Below, piece by piece: positions 1 through 6,804 of a DNA stretch of 6,804 nucleotides. The stretch comes from Chloroflexota bacterium. GTDB lineage: Bacteria > Chloroflexota > Anaerolineae > Anaerolineales > UBA4823. The notes under the pieces are model-generated. The model was not told where the DNA came from. It made no database searches and saw only the letters and a list, made by a program, of their open reading frames with translations. The translations under genes were made by a program, and so were the position numbers. Location: positions 1 to 6,804 of the forward strand of contig JAUWLJ010000109.1 of the NCBI GenBank assembly GCA_030613705.1. The letters run 5' to 3'. The stretch's first letter is position 1. Every line of letters starts with the position of its first letter.

Positions 1-43
1 TCTAACAATTTTATTTTCGATAATAATGGATACCAAATTTTAT

Positions 44-61
44 GATTGCGAACTCGCAATC
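44..61. promoter_or_regulatory. 18-bp dyad, operator-like or hairpin
   Basis: GATTGCGA and TCGCAATC are perfect 8-bp inverted arms separated by AC. The arms could form a short hairpin in RNA, or a two-fold site for a dimeric repressor. There is no T-tract directly after it on either strand, which argues against a classical intrinsic terminator. Its place about 95 bp before the GTG start suits an operator or the tail of an upstream transcript. I cannot assign a regulator. Confidence 0.4.
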
Positions 62-83
62 CTTGAGCAATTCGGGGGTAATC

Positions 84-117
84 GAAAAATATTTTCAAGG
101 ACCAGAAAATATTTCAA
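84..117. promoter_or_regulatory. Two similar AT-rich near-palindromes, possible tandem operator
   Basis: GAAAAATATTTTCAA (84-98) and GAAAATATTTCAA (105-117) are near-copies of each other, and each contains a self-complementary core (AAAATATTTT at 86-95, AAATATTT at 107-114). Their starts are 21 bp apart, close to two helical turns, so two protein dimers could bind the same DNA face. AT-rich sequence gives such patterns by chance fairly often, so this is a candidate only. Confidence 0.3.
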
Positions 118-147
118 TTATGGTATGGATAAAAATCCTAACTGGAT

Positions 148-152
148 AGGAG
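148..152 (+). promoter_or_regulatory. Shine-Dalgarno site of the ATPase gene
   Basis: AGGAG lies 4 nt before the GTG at 157. The spacing is a little short but usable, and the site supports GTG as the start. An in-frame TAA at 139-141 excludes any start further upstream, and the next in-frame ATG (residue 57) would remove the N-terminal domain. Confidence 0.75.
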
Positions 153-156
153 AATA

Positions 157-2928
157 GTGAGCGAATTTTATCAAGTTGAAGCCGAAAAAGTAATCGATGG
201 AATAGAAACCAGCCTGGCAGACGGCCTTTCGAGCCAGGAGGCTGCGAACCGGCTTGAACATTATGGATTAAATGAATTAGTCGAGACAGGCAAGAAAAAC
301 CCCTGGCGAATTCTGTGGGAGCAGATGACATCGATCATGGTGGTGATATTGATCATCGCCGCGATCATCTCACTGGTCTTGGGCGAATATCTGGATGCGA
401 TCGTGATCACAGCCATCATCCTGATCAATGCCGCAATCGGATTTCAGCAAGAATACAAAGCTGAAGAGGCCATGTCGGCGTTAAAGAAAATGGCAGTCCC
501 AGTAGTGAAAGTGCGCCGCGAGGGTCACGTCAGCGAAATTTCTGCCCGGGAATTGGTCCCAGGGGATATCGTCTTGATGGAGGCCGGCAACCTGGTGCCT
601 GCGGACTGCCGCCTGGTAGAGAGTGTCAACCTGCGGATTGAGGAGGCTGCCTTGACTGGCGAATCCGTGCCGGTGGAAAAAGAGGCCAATTTTGTCGCTG
701 AGTCCGATATGCCGCTTGGCGATCGCCTCAATATGGGATATTTGGGCACGGTGGTGACGTATGGTCGGGCGGTTGCGGTGGTCGTTGAAACCGGTATGAA
801 CACCGAGTTGGGGCATATTGCCACCTTGATCCAGACTACTGGTCAGGAGCTTACCCCGCTCCAAAAGCGGATCAACCAGCTCAGCAAGGGATTGGCAGTC
901 GCGGCAATAGGTCTGGTGGCGCTGGTTTTCTTGATCGGCATCCTGCAAGGTGAACCTTTTGAATTGATGTTGTTGACCGGCATCAGCATGGCAGTCGCCG
1001 CGGTTCCAGAGGGACTGCCAGCCGTCGTGACTATCGCCTTAGCACTGGGCGCCCAAAGGATGCTCAAACGCCGGTCGTTGATCCGCAAGCTGCCCGCAGT
1101 GGAAACGCTGGGTTCAGTGACGGTGATCTGTTCGGATAAAACCGGCACTTTGACGGAGAACCGCATGACGGTCACCATCCTGGATGTTGCCGGTCATAAA
1201 GTCGACTTTGTGGAAGACCTGCGTGATAAACCTGCGCCAAATCTCGTTCTGGAAGATGAAGAACCGGATCTTGAGACTCAAGAGATGCTGCGCCGGCACC
1301 CAGCCTTGACTTTACTGCTGGCTGGCGGTGCACTGGCCAACGATGCGATTTTAGAACGCCGGAACGGTGAGTTTGAATATATCGGGGATCCCACCGAAGG
1401 GGCTTTGCTGGTGGCCGCGGCAAGAGCGGGCATGGTGAAAGAGCAGTTAGAGGAGACATTCCCCCGCAGAGCTGAAGTACCTTTCGACTCCACCCGTAAA
1501 CGCATGACCACAGCCCACAAATTTCCCCGTTCTTCCGCTGATATCCCACCCGAATTCAAGAGGATTTGGAATTGGAGCGGATTTATCGGTGAATTCTCTT
1601 ATGTGATCTTTTCGAAAGGTGCTGTAGACAGCCTGGTGCCAATCTGTGACCGGATTTGGGTTGATGACCATACCGAGCCGCTATCCCAAAATTGGGTCGA
1701 GCGCATCATGATCGCGAATGATGAACAGGCAGAAGAGGGCATGCGTGTCCTTGGAGTTGCCACTCGCACCCTGGATCAGGTGAGCTCTGATGACTCGCAA
1801 GATGAACTGGAGAATGGATTGATTTTTGTCGGTATGGTCAGCATGAAGGACCCTGCCCGTCCAGAGGTCAAAGAAGCGGTGCGGCTTTGTTCCGAGGCAG
1901 GCATCCGCCCGGTAATGATCACCGGCGATCATCCTCTAACGGCTGGAAAAATCGCGGCTGAACTGGGAATTTCGGAGAATGGGCGCATTTTAACCGGTCA
2001 GGATTTGGATAATTTGAATGCTCAGGAATTAATGGAAATCGTTAGTGAGGTAGATGTCTACGCCCGCGTCTCTCCGGAAAATAAGCTGAACATCGTTAAA
2101 GCGTTAGAGGATCAGGGAGAAATTGTGGCCATGACCGGTGATGGGGTCAACGATGCCCCGGCACTGAACGCGGCCGATATCGGTGTATCGATGGGCATAA
2201 CCGGAACAGATGTCGCTAAAGAAGCCTCCGATATGGTCCTGCTGGATGATAATTTCGCCACCATAGTGGCGGCTGTTGAAGAAGGTCGCCGCATCTACGA
2301 TAATATTCGCAAATTCTTCACCTATACCATGACCAGCAACGCCGGCGAAATATGGGTCATGCTGATCGCGCCATTGATCGGGATGCCGTTCGCCCTCTTG
2401 CCGCTGCAGATTTTGTGGGTCAACCTGGTCACTGACGGTCTTCCTGGATTGGCTTTGAGCATTGAGCCTGCGGAAAAGAATGTTATGCAGCGCCCCCCCT
2501 ACCCGCCGGACGAAAATGTGTTTGGACGCGGTATGGCGCAGAAGATTCTATGGGTCGGGATTTTGATGGGACTTGTCTCTTTGGGTGTTGGCTATTATTA
2601 CTGGTCGATCGGCAACCCAAACTGGCAAACTATTATCTTCACTACACTGACCCTTTCCCAGATGGGGAATGCCTTGGCCTTGCGATCTGAGCGTGAATCA
2701 ATCTTCAAGATCGGATTTTTATCCAATAAATATCTGCTGAACGCTGTGTTGTTAACCCTGGTACTGCAGTTAGGGGTGATCTACTTGCCATTTCTCCAAT
2801 CCATATTTAAAACAAACCCATTGACCTGGCAAGAATTGCTGATCAGCCTGGTTCTGAGCACGATAGTCTTTTGGGGCGTGGAGATCGAAAAATGGTTCAA
2901 ACGGCGAGCTGATCGAGAAAAGAGCTGA
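157..2928 (+). CDS. P-type (P2, Ca2+-type) cation-transporting ATPase, PacL-like
   Basis: This is a complete 923-residue ATP-driven cation pump of the inner membrane, most likely exporting Ca2+. Visible in order: an N-terminal cation-ATPase domain (about 5-50), helices M1 (58-76) and M2 (80-97), the actuator motif TGES (167-170), M3 (245-263), M4 with PEGL (284-287), the phosphorylation motif DKTGT (Asp327), GDPTEGAL (410-417) and Phe443 in the nucleotide domain, KGA (487-489), DPAR (565-568), TGD (589-591), TGDGVND (660-666), then M5-M10. Asn728 and Glu731 in M5, and Asn756, Thr759 and Asp760 in M6, match SERCA Asn768, Glu771, Asn796, Thr799 and Asp800 with the same 28-residue spacing. Glu285 matches Glu309. 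SERCA Glu908 is replaced by Gln835. Length is normal for bacterial PacL-type pumps, which are shorter than SERCA. The GTG start is set by the Shine-Dalgarno site and an upstream in-frame stop. It is first in a likely operon with pncB. Ca2+ specificity is inferred from site residues; Mn2+ transport cannot be excluded. Confidence 0.95.
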   Translation: MSEFYQVEAEKVIDGIETSLADGLSSQEAANRLEHYGLNELVETGKKNPWRILWEQMTSIMVVILIIAAIISLVLGEYLDAIVITAIILINAAIGFQQEYKAEEAMSALKKMAVPVVKVRREGHVSEISARELVPGDIVLMEAGNLVPADCRLVESVNLRIEEAALTGESVPVEKEANFVAESDMPLGDRLNMGYLGTVVTYGRAVAVVVETGMNTELGHIATLIQTTGQELTPLQKRINQLSKGLAVAAIGLVALVFLIGILQGEPFELMLLTGISMAVAAVPEGLPAVVTIALALGAQRMLKRRSLIRKLPAVETLGSVTVICSDKTGTLTENRMTVTILDVAGHKVDFVEDLRDKPAPNLVLEDEEPDLETQEMLRRHPALTLLLAGGALANDAILERRNGEFEYIGDPTEGALLVAAARAGMVKEQLEETFPRRAEVPFDSTRKRMTTAHKFPRSSADIPPEFKRIWNWSGFIGEFSYVIFSKGAVDSLVPICDRIWVDDHTEPLSQNWVERIMIANDEQAEEGMRVLGVATRTLDQVSSDDSQDELENGLIFVGMVSMKDPARPEVKEAVRLCSEAGIRPVMITGDHPLTAGKIAAELGISENGRILTGQDLDNLNAQELMEIVSEVDVYARVSPENKLNIVKALEDQGEIVAMTGDGVNDAPALNAADIGVSMGITGTDVAKEASDMVLLDDNFATIVAAVEEGRRIYDNIRKFFTYTMTSNAGEIWVMLIAPLIGMPFALLPLQILWVNLVTDGLPGLALSIEPAEKNVMQRPPYPPDENVFGRGMAQKILWVGILMGLVSLGVGYYYWSIGNPNWQTIIFTTLTLSQMGNALALRSERESIFKIGFLSNKYLLNAVLLTLVLQLGVIYLPFLQSIFKTNPLTWQELLISLVLSTIVFWGVEIEKWFKRRADREKS

Positions 2929-2948
2929 TCAAATATTTTTTGGCTGAC

Positions 2949-2953
2949 AGGAG
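2949..2953 (+). promoter_or_regulatory. Shine-Dalgarno site that sets the pncB start
   Basis: AGGAG ends 7 nt before the ATG at 2961. The frame is also open to a TTG at 2940, which would add seven residues, but that TTG has no ribosome site in front of it and would place this AGGAG inside the gene. The ATG is therefore preferred. Confidence 0.8.
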
Positions 2954-2960
2954 CAGTATT

Positions 2961-4529
2961 ATGAAACCGAATGAGCGTGAAACTGCGGAGGGTTTCTTGT
3001 ACACCGACGAATACCAATTGACGATGGCTCAGCTTTATTTCCGCATGGGTTTGCATGAAAAGTTAGGCCAATTCGATCATTTTTTCCGCAGCTATCCTGA
3101 TTATGGATTACACAAAGCGGGGTATTGTATCACCGCGGGACTCGAGTGGCTCCTGGATTGGATGGAAAACACTCGCTGCCGGGATGAAGATATCGAATAC
3201 TTAAAAAGCCAGACAAATCGGTTGGGGGGCAGAGTTTTCGAGGATGATTTCTTAAACTGGCTGCGGAAGAACGGAAATTTTCATTCGATCTCCATGCAAG
3301 CCATCCCAGAAGGTCGTGTTGTCCATCCTAATGTGCCGTTGACGGTTGTCCAAGGACCACTGGCGATAGCACAGATCCTGGAAACATCTCTACTCAATCA
3401 CTTAAATTACCAGACACTGATCGCCACCAAAGCTGCTCGGATTAAGGAGAGCGGCAGGGGCAAGGTCATGTTGGAATTTGGATTGCGGCGCGGTCAGGAT
3501 AAGGGCGCCAATGCTGGCGCTCGCGCAGCGTTAATAGGCGGCGCTGATTTCTCTTCCAATGTCGGTCTTTCTCATGTGCTCGGCTACCAACCAAAAGGTA
3601 CGCATGCCCACAGCATGGTGCAGCTTTTCATGGCATTAGGTGAAGGGGAGCTGGAAGCTTTCCAGGCTTATGCGGATGTATATCCTGATGATTGTTTGCT
3701 GCTGGTGGACACCATCGATACCCTGGAAAGTGGTATACCAAATGCGATCATCGTGTTCGAGGAATTACGCCGCAAAGGCCACCAGCCGGTTGGCATCCGC
3801 CTGGATTCTGGCGACCTGGCATATCTGAGCATCCAGGCTGCCAGGATGCTGGATCAGGCAGGATTTTCCGATACCGTGATCGTTCTGTCCAATAATTTGG
3901 ATGAACTGGTTATCTGGCAGATTCTGACCCAGATCCAGGAAGAGGCTCCGCGTTATGGTGTAGAGGCGGATCACTTGATCAACCGTCTTGTGTATGGTGT
4001 GGGTACCAGATTAATCGTCTCTGATGGCGATCCGGCCTTGGGTGGGGTTTATAAGCTGGTGGCGGTGTGCGATAATGACATTTGGATTCCGGCACTGAAG
4101 ATATCCGAGTCGCATAATAAGACTCCTAATCCTGGTCACAAACATGTGTGGAGAATATATGACCAACGTGGGAAAGCTACCGCGGATTTATTAACCCTGG
4201 AGGATGAACGACCCGCTGAGCAGAGTGAGATAATTCTCCACCATCCATACCAGACCTCAAAATACCGGGAATTGCGATCGGAATCGGTGACAGAGGTTGA
4301 ATCCCTGTTGGTCGATATCCTGCGCGATGGTAAGCTGGTAGCAGAATTACTCCCCATCGATGGTTTGCGGGAGCGGCGAGATGCAGATGTTGAGCGTTTA
4401 GATCCAGGTGTTCGCCGCTTGATGAACCCACATATTTACCACGTCTCTTTATCCGAAAGATTATGGAAGATTAAGCAGGATTTGGTGGCATCCGCATTAA
4501 GTCCCATCCGCAATCGAGCTGTACCTTAA
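2961..4529 (+). CDS. pncB: Nicotinate phosphoribosyltransferase
   Basis: This cytoplasmic enzyme joins nicotinate to PRPP, with ATP hydrolysis, to give nicotinate mononucleotide, the entry step of Preiss-Handler NAD salvage. The 522-residue protein starts at ATG 2961. The N-terminal TDEYQLTM (15-22) contains the family's TDxYxxTM motif with the substrate-stacking tyrosine (Tyr18). Other family marks are FGLRRGQD with Arg176-Arg177, [12 protein letters not shown] before GTHAHS (213-218), and LDSGDL (281-286) in the phosphoribosyl-binding barrel. His217 aligns with the histidine phosphorylated during catalysis in Salmonella PncB and human NAPRT. The C-terminal tail with [14 protein letters not shown] is typical of the longer (TIGR01513-like) bacterial branch; E. 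coli PncB is about 400 residues. It follows the ATPase by 32 nt and its TAA overlaps the ribosome site of the next gene, so co-transcription and perhaps translational coupling are likely. Assignment to nicotinate rather than nicotinamide rests on the whole motif pattern. Confidence 0.95.
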   Translation: MKPNERETAEGFLYTDEYQLTMAQLYFRMGLHEKLGQFDHFFRSYPDYGLHKAGYCITAGLEWLLDWMENTRCRDEDIEYLKSQTNRLGGRVFEDDFLNWLRKNGNFHSISMQAIPEGRVVHPNVPLTVVQGPLAIAQILETSLLNHLNYQTLIATKAARIKESGRGKVMLEFGLRRGQDKGANAGARAALIGGADFSSNVGLSHVLGYQPKGTHAHSMVQLFMALGEGELEAFQAYADVYPDDCLLLVDTIDTLESGIPNAIIVFEELRRKGHQPVGIRLDSGDLAYLSIQAARMLDQAGFSDTVIVLSNNLDELVIWQILTQIQEEAPRYGVEADHLINRLVYGVGTRLIVSDGDPALGGVYKLVAVCDNDIWIPALKISESHNKTPNPGHKHVWRIYDQRGKATADLLTLEDERPAEQSEIILHHPYQTSKYRELRSESVTEVESLLVDILRDGKLVAELLPIDGLRERRDADVERLDPGVRRLMNPHIYHVSLSERLWKIKQDLVASALSPIRNRAVP

Positions 4530-4535
4530 AGGAGG
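4528..4535 (+). promoter_or_regulatory. Perfect Shine-Dalgarno overlapping the pncB stop
   Basis: AAAGGAGG matches the 16S rRNA anti-Shine-Dalgarno over eight bases and lies 8 nt before the ATG at 4544. Its first two bases are the last two of the pncB TAA stop (4527-4529). Ribosomes ending on pncB would therefore sit on this site, which favours coupled translation and strong initiation of the downstream membrane protein. Confidence 0.85.
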
Positions 4536-4543
4536 GTACCGAG

Positions 4544-5182
4544 ATGAAGTGGCCGATCTTACGCGTCCTGTGGGGGTTGTTGTTTATTTTGGCCGGGATA
4601 TTATTCTTACTTAATAGTATTGGCACGATCACGATCGGGGAATTCCAATGGGCGATCATCCTTGGGATTGGAGGTCTGGGCTTCCTGTCTGTCTTTATTG
4701 CTGATCGAAATCACTGGTGGGCTTTATTCCCTGCTTTTGGGCTCCTGATCGGGGGTACGGTCCTTTTCCTGGAAAATGCATTCCCAGCCTTACCGGATGA
4801 TTTTGGTGGTGCGATCGCTATGGGCGGCATAGGACTGGCGTTTCTGCTGATCTTCTTGAGCAATATGGCCAATTGGTGGGCGCTGATCCCGGCGGGAGTG
4901 TTAATCAGCTCTGCAGCTGCCTTGTTAATAAGTGGATTCGCTCCAGAGTTGGAATCAGGCGGGGTGTTCCTGATCGGTTTGGGGTTAACCTTTGGGTTGA
5001 TCGGTTTGGTGCGCACCGAGCAAGGTCGCCTGCGGTGGGCTTTTATCCCAGCGCTGGTTTTGCTGGTAATAGGTTCACTGATCCTGCTTGCTTCAATCAA
5101 CTTGTTTACATTGATCTGGCCGCTGGGTTTGATCGCCCTGGGATTGCTGATCATCTATTTTGTCTTCCGGGCGCGAAAATAG
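4544..5182 (+). CDS. Eight-helix membrane protein with three 53-residue repeats, function unknown
   Basis: The 212-residue protein is almost entirely hydrophobic. Likely membrane helices are at about 5-27, 34-53, 57-78, 88-107, 110-131, 137-156, 163-186 and 188-207. Basic residues sit at the N-terminus, in the loops near 55 and 157-164, and at the C-terminus (RARK), while acidic residues fall near 77-86 and 135-137. By the positive-inside rule both ends face the cytoplasm. A repeated unit carries WWALFPA (58-64), WWALIPA (111-117) and RWAFIPA (164-170), exactly 53 residues apart, each preceded by a Gly-rich helix. The first helix pair and the final IWPLGLIALGLL resemble the LiaI/LiaF-type (DUF5668-like) membrane segments of bacterial envelope-stress proteins, but this is by eye only. 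No signal peptide cleavage site, enzyme motif or soluble domain is seen. It is the last gene of the probable operon. I cannot assign a function. Confidence 0.85.
   Translation: MKWPILRVLWGLLFILAGILFLLNSIGTITIGEFQWAIILGIGGLGFLSVFIADRNHWWALFPAFGLLIGGTVLFLENAFPALPDDFGGAIAMGGIGLAFLLIFLSNMANWWALIPAGVLISSAAALLISGFAPELESGGVFLIGLGLTFGLIGLVRTEQGRLRWAFIPALVLLVIGSLILLASINLFTLIWPLGLIALGLLIIYFVFRARK
4646..5113 (+). repeat. Three diverged tandem protein repeats of about 53 residues
   Basis: The units span approximately residues 35-87, 88-140 and 141-190 of the membrane protein. Each has a Gly-rich helix (GGLGF, GIGLAF, GLGLTF), a short cytoplasmic loop, then (W/R)WA(L/F)(F/I)PA and a second helix. The second Trp falls at residues 59, 112 and 165, an exact 53-residue period; its codons are at 4718, 4877 and 5036. 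The DNA has diverged, so this is an old duplication visible in protein rather than a recent DNA repeat. Confidence 0.7.
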
Positions 5183-5259
5183 TCCGTCTTTGATCAAGAA
5201 TCCTGATCCACCAGGTGACTTTGGTTTGATTATGGATTCCTTATTGCCTTGGGGAATAT
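5183..5259. other. Convergent spacer with no clear terminator
   Basis: Two genes end toward each other across 77 nt. The only dyad noticed is GAATCC (5198-5203) with GGATTC (5234-5239), a 6-bp stem with a 30-nt loop and no following T-tract. This is too weak to call an intrinsic terminator. Termination may rely on Rho, or the two transcripts may overlap. Confidence 0.5.
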
Positions 5260-6804
5260 CTACAGGTTAAGCCAGTTCTCAGCTGCACGGGGAAGATCGC
5301 TCATTGGACCGACGTGAATGGTGCAGGTTGGCAGCGACTCGATAAAAATCTTCCCGTAGCGTTTGCTGAGCACCCGGCGGTCGAGGATAGCCACGACACC
5401 GCGGTCGGATTGCGTGCGGATCAGCCGTCCAAAGCCCTGCCTGAAGCGTAAGATGGCTTCCGGCAGTGAGAATTGGAAAAACGGATCTTCGAATGTCTCT
5501 GCGCGGGAGGCAACGATCGGATCAGATGGGACATCGAAAGGCAGCTTGGTGATCACCAAGACCGAAAGCGCTTCTCCCGGGACATCCACACCCTCCCAAA
5601 AGGCACGTGTTCCGAGCAGAACCGCTTTGTCAGCGCTGCGAAAAGACTCCAGCAGTGTATGGGAAGATGCCCCTTCTCCTTGTTCGTAAACCAAAATTCC
5701 ATCCTCTGCCAGCTGAGGAGAGATCGCCTGAGAAGCAGCCCGCAGTTGAGCATATGAAGTAAACAGAACCAAAGTGCGACCGCCGGTCGTGCGGCATAGA
5801 TGAAGCAAACTTTGATTGATCCCCCGCTGGTGTGCCTGGCGCTGGTTGGGTTCAGGGATATCATTAGCGAGGTAAAGCAGAGTCGCATTTTCGTAATCAA
5901 ATGGTGACCCCAATGCGAGCTCATATGCATCCACGGCTTGCAGACGCTCGCGGAGATAATCGAAATCACCTGCGGCGGTCAATGTGGCCGAGGTGAGAAT
6001 CACCGATGCTTTTTCATGCCAGAGATGTCGTTCCATCAATGGCCCGATATGCAGTGGGGCTTCGTGCAGAGAGGGCAAACGTCCGTCAGGCTTTACCTCA
6101 ACCCAATAGATGCGATCGACCTGGGGTTCAAAGACGAATCCGTTGAGATGATCTTGCAGGTCACCCAAGCGGCGGTAAAGACTGCTGATCTGGTTGAAAA
6201 CATCCTGGCTCTCTTCAGGAAGGACATCCACCAGCTCAGATAGCGCCTGAGAGATCTTTTCCAGGTGATCCACCAGAGAGCCTAACACCTGCTGGGCATC
6301 ATCCCAGTGTGCCTCAACCTCGTCCCAGGCGGGTTGGGAGCGGGAAGCTGGCAGAATGCGTTCCTGGTGGGCGTACTGACCGACTGGTCGACCCTCCCGT
6401 TGTTCAAGTAGGAATTGATCCAGGAATGTAAAGAACTGCTGGGAGAGCTGTTCGAACTGGAAGGCCTTGTCTGTAGCCCGGCTGACCAGCTGGTTGAAGG
6501 CAGCCATGTCAGTCGGAGTGAGCAGGTTTTTTACGGAGCTCACCGCCCAACCCAGTGACCCGGTACTGGCACTGCCTAACTCTCGCAGCATGCGCATCAC
6601 TTCAAAATGTGTGACCCGATAGGAGAGTGCATTCGTGGAGGCTTCTTCAAGGTGGTGGGCTTCATCTATGATCAGGTGTTCGTATTCTGGCAGCACCCGG
6701 TTGCCGGTGGCGATGTCTGCCAGCAGCAGGGCATTGTTGACGATCACGATATGGGCGCTGTTGGCAGCCTGGCGGGCGCGGTAAAAAGGACAGGTTCCAC
6801 CAGT
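5260..6804 (-). CDS. DinG/XPD-family ATP-dependent DNA helicase, C-terminal 514 residues (5' end outside window)
   Basis: The frame stays open to the window edge, so the gene is cut and the GTG at 6747 is an internal valine. The fragment begins TGGTCPFYRAR, whose Cys5 looks like the last ligand of the 4Fe-4S cluster of DinG/XPD helicases; the other cysteines and Walker A would lie upstream, beyond the edge. Then follow DEAH (47-50, motif II), about 220 residues that fit the arch domain, SATLT (272-276, motif III), LVLFTSYAQL (motif IV), EGVDVPG (404-410, motif V) and QGFGRLIR (456-463, motif VI with arginine-finger residues). The family are ATP-driven 5'-3' helicases that unwind forked DNA, D-loops, R-loops or DNA-RNA hybrids, in repair or replication. 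The canonical NHALL after the cluster reads NNALL here (Asn24). DinG versus the related YoaA cannot be decided from this piece, nor whether an N-terminal exonuclease domain is present. The stop is TAG at 5260-5262. It converges on the operon and is probably independent of it. Confidence 0.92.
   Translation of the reverse strand, partial: TGGTCPFYRARQAANSAHIVIVNNALLLADIATGNRVLPEYEHLIIDEAHHLEEASTNALSYRVTHFEVMRMLRELGSASTGSLGWAVSSVKNLLTPTDMAAFNQLVSRATDKAFQFEQLSQQFFTFLDQFLLEQREGRPVGQYAHQERILPASRSQPAWDEVEAHWDDAQQVLGSLVDHLEKISQALSELVDVLPEESQDVFNQISSLYRRLGDLQDHLNGFVFEPQVDRIYWVEVKPDGRLPSLHEAPLHIGPLMERHLWHEKASVILTSATLTAAGDFDYLRERLQAVDAYELALGSPFDYENATLLYLANDIPEPNQRQAHQRGINQSLLHLCRTTGGRTLVLFTSYAQLRAASQAISPQLAEDGILVYEQGEGASSHTLLESFRSADKAVLLGTRAFWEGVDVPGEALSVLVITKLPFDVPSDPIVASRAETFEDPFFQFSLPEAILRFRQGFGRLIRTQSDRGVVAILDRRVLSKRYGKIFIESLPTCTIHVGPMSDLPRAAENWLNL

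Larger units (their letters stand above)
1..156. other. AT-rich non-coding leader upstream of the ATPase gene
   Basis: No credible coding region is seen on either strand here, and base composition is clearly more AT-rich than in the genes to the right. In the ATPase frame there is a TAA at 139-141, so the coding region cannot extend further left. The segment carries an 18-bp dyad (44-61) and two AT-rich near-palindromes (84-98, 105-117), listed separately. Possible promoter elements are poor: TTGAGC at 63-68 looks like a -35 box but has no good -10 at the right distance, and TATGGT at 119-124 resembles a -10 box with only a weak TTTCAA (93-98) 20 bp upstream. The promoter of the + strand unit probably lies here, but I cannot place it. 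No end of an upstream gene is recognisable. Confidence 0.6.

Noticed and set aside
481..948. Minus-strand open frame of 155 codons inside the ATPase gene
   Set aside because: It lies wholly antisense to a strongly conserved pump region, has no recognisable domain, and is explained by the codon pattern of the + strand gene.
2906..2930. Direct repeat GAGCTGATC (2906-2914 and 2922-2930) around the ATPase stop
   Set aside because: It is short, mostly inside coding sequence, and not linked to any mobile element or attachment-site feature, so chance is the simplest explanation.
2931..2941. T-run after the ATPase gene as a terminator
   Set aside because: No stable hairpin precedes it, and pncB follows at once with its own ribosome site, so the run reads as a short operon spacer.
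2940..2960. TTG start at 2940 for pncB, adding seven residues
   Set aside because: There is no ribosome site before it, and AGGAG at 2949-2953 is correctly spaced for ATG 2961.
4711..5154. Minus-strand open frame of 147 codons opposite the repeat membrane protein
   Set aside because: Its Lys/Pro/Ser-rich, domain-free product is what the complement of hydrophobic codons gives. The + strand frame has a perfect ribosome site and a clear membrane pattern.
5553..5969. Second minus-strand frame of 138 codons overlapping the helicase
   Set aside because: It is a frame-shifted shadow of the helicase gene, which carries motifs III to V in the other frame over the same stretch.
6655..6747. GTG at 6747 as the true start of the helicase
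   Set aside because: The frame continues to the edge with TGGTCPFYRAR, a recognisable cluster-cysteine region of DinG, and Walker A is missing from the fragment, so the gene must begin beyond the window.
1..6804. Novel defence, toxin-antitoxin or mobile system
   Set aside because: All long genes belong to housekeeping-type families apart from the repeat membrane protein. No transposase, integrase, nuclease effector, array or composition break was seen.

Overview
The window is a compact stretch of ordinary bacterial chromosome, about 50% GC in the genes, with one AT-rich leader at the left end. It holds three + strand genes that look like one transcription unit, followed by a convergent helicase gene that runs off the right edge. 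I see no RNA genes, insertion sequences, CRISPR array, prophage signs or toxin/defence module. The organism is a bacterium: there are Shine-Dalgarno sites before every + strand gene, a GTG start, and bacterial families throughout. The style of the DinG-like helicase and of the PacL-like ATPase makes me think of Chloroflexota (Anaerolineae-like), but this is a low-confidence impression.

Layout. Positions 1-156 are an AT-rich, non-coding leader with an 18-bp dyad (44-61) and two similar AT-rich near-palindromes set 21 bp apart (84-98 and 105-117). Positions 157-2928 encode a complete P2-type cation (Ca2+-type) ATPase of 923 residues. After a 32-nt gap, 2961-4529 encode a nicotinate phosphoribosyltransferase (PncB), which makes nicotinate mononucleotide for NAD salvage. 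Its stop codon overlaps a perfect Shine-Dalgarno sequence for 4544-5182. That gene encodes a 212-residue, eight-helix membrane protein built from about three 53-residue repeats, with ends resembling LiaI/LiaF-type or DUF5668 membrane segments. Positions 5183-5259 are a short convergent spacer without a clear terminator. Positions 5260-6804 (minus strand) are the C-terminal 514 residues of a DinG/XPD-family superfamily 2 DNA helicase. Its N-terminus, including Walker A and most of the iron-sulphur cysteines, lies beyond the window.

How the genes may work together. The three + strand genes are tightly spaced and probably co-transcribed from the leader. The sequence gives no biochemical link between cation export, NAD salvage and the repeat membrane protein, so any shared role is a guess. 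The helicase is on the other strand and is probably an independent DNA-repair or replication gene. The most interesting items are the 53-residue repeat membrane protein, the paired palindromes in the leader, and a few non-standard residues: Gln in helix M8 of the ATPase, an N-domain insert in the ATPase, and Asn-Asn in place of the usual Asn-His in the helicase. I did not find a convincing new biological system here.
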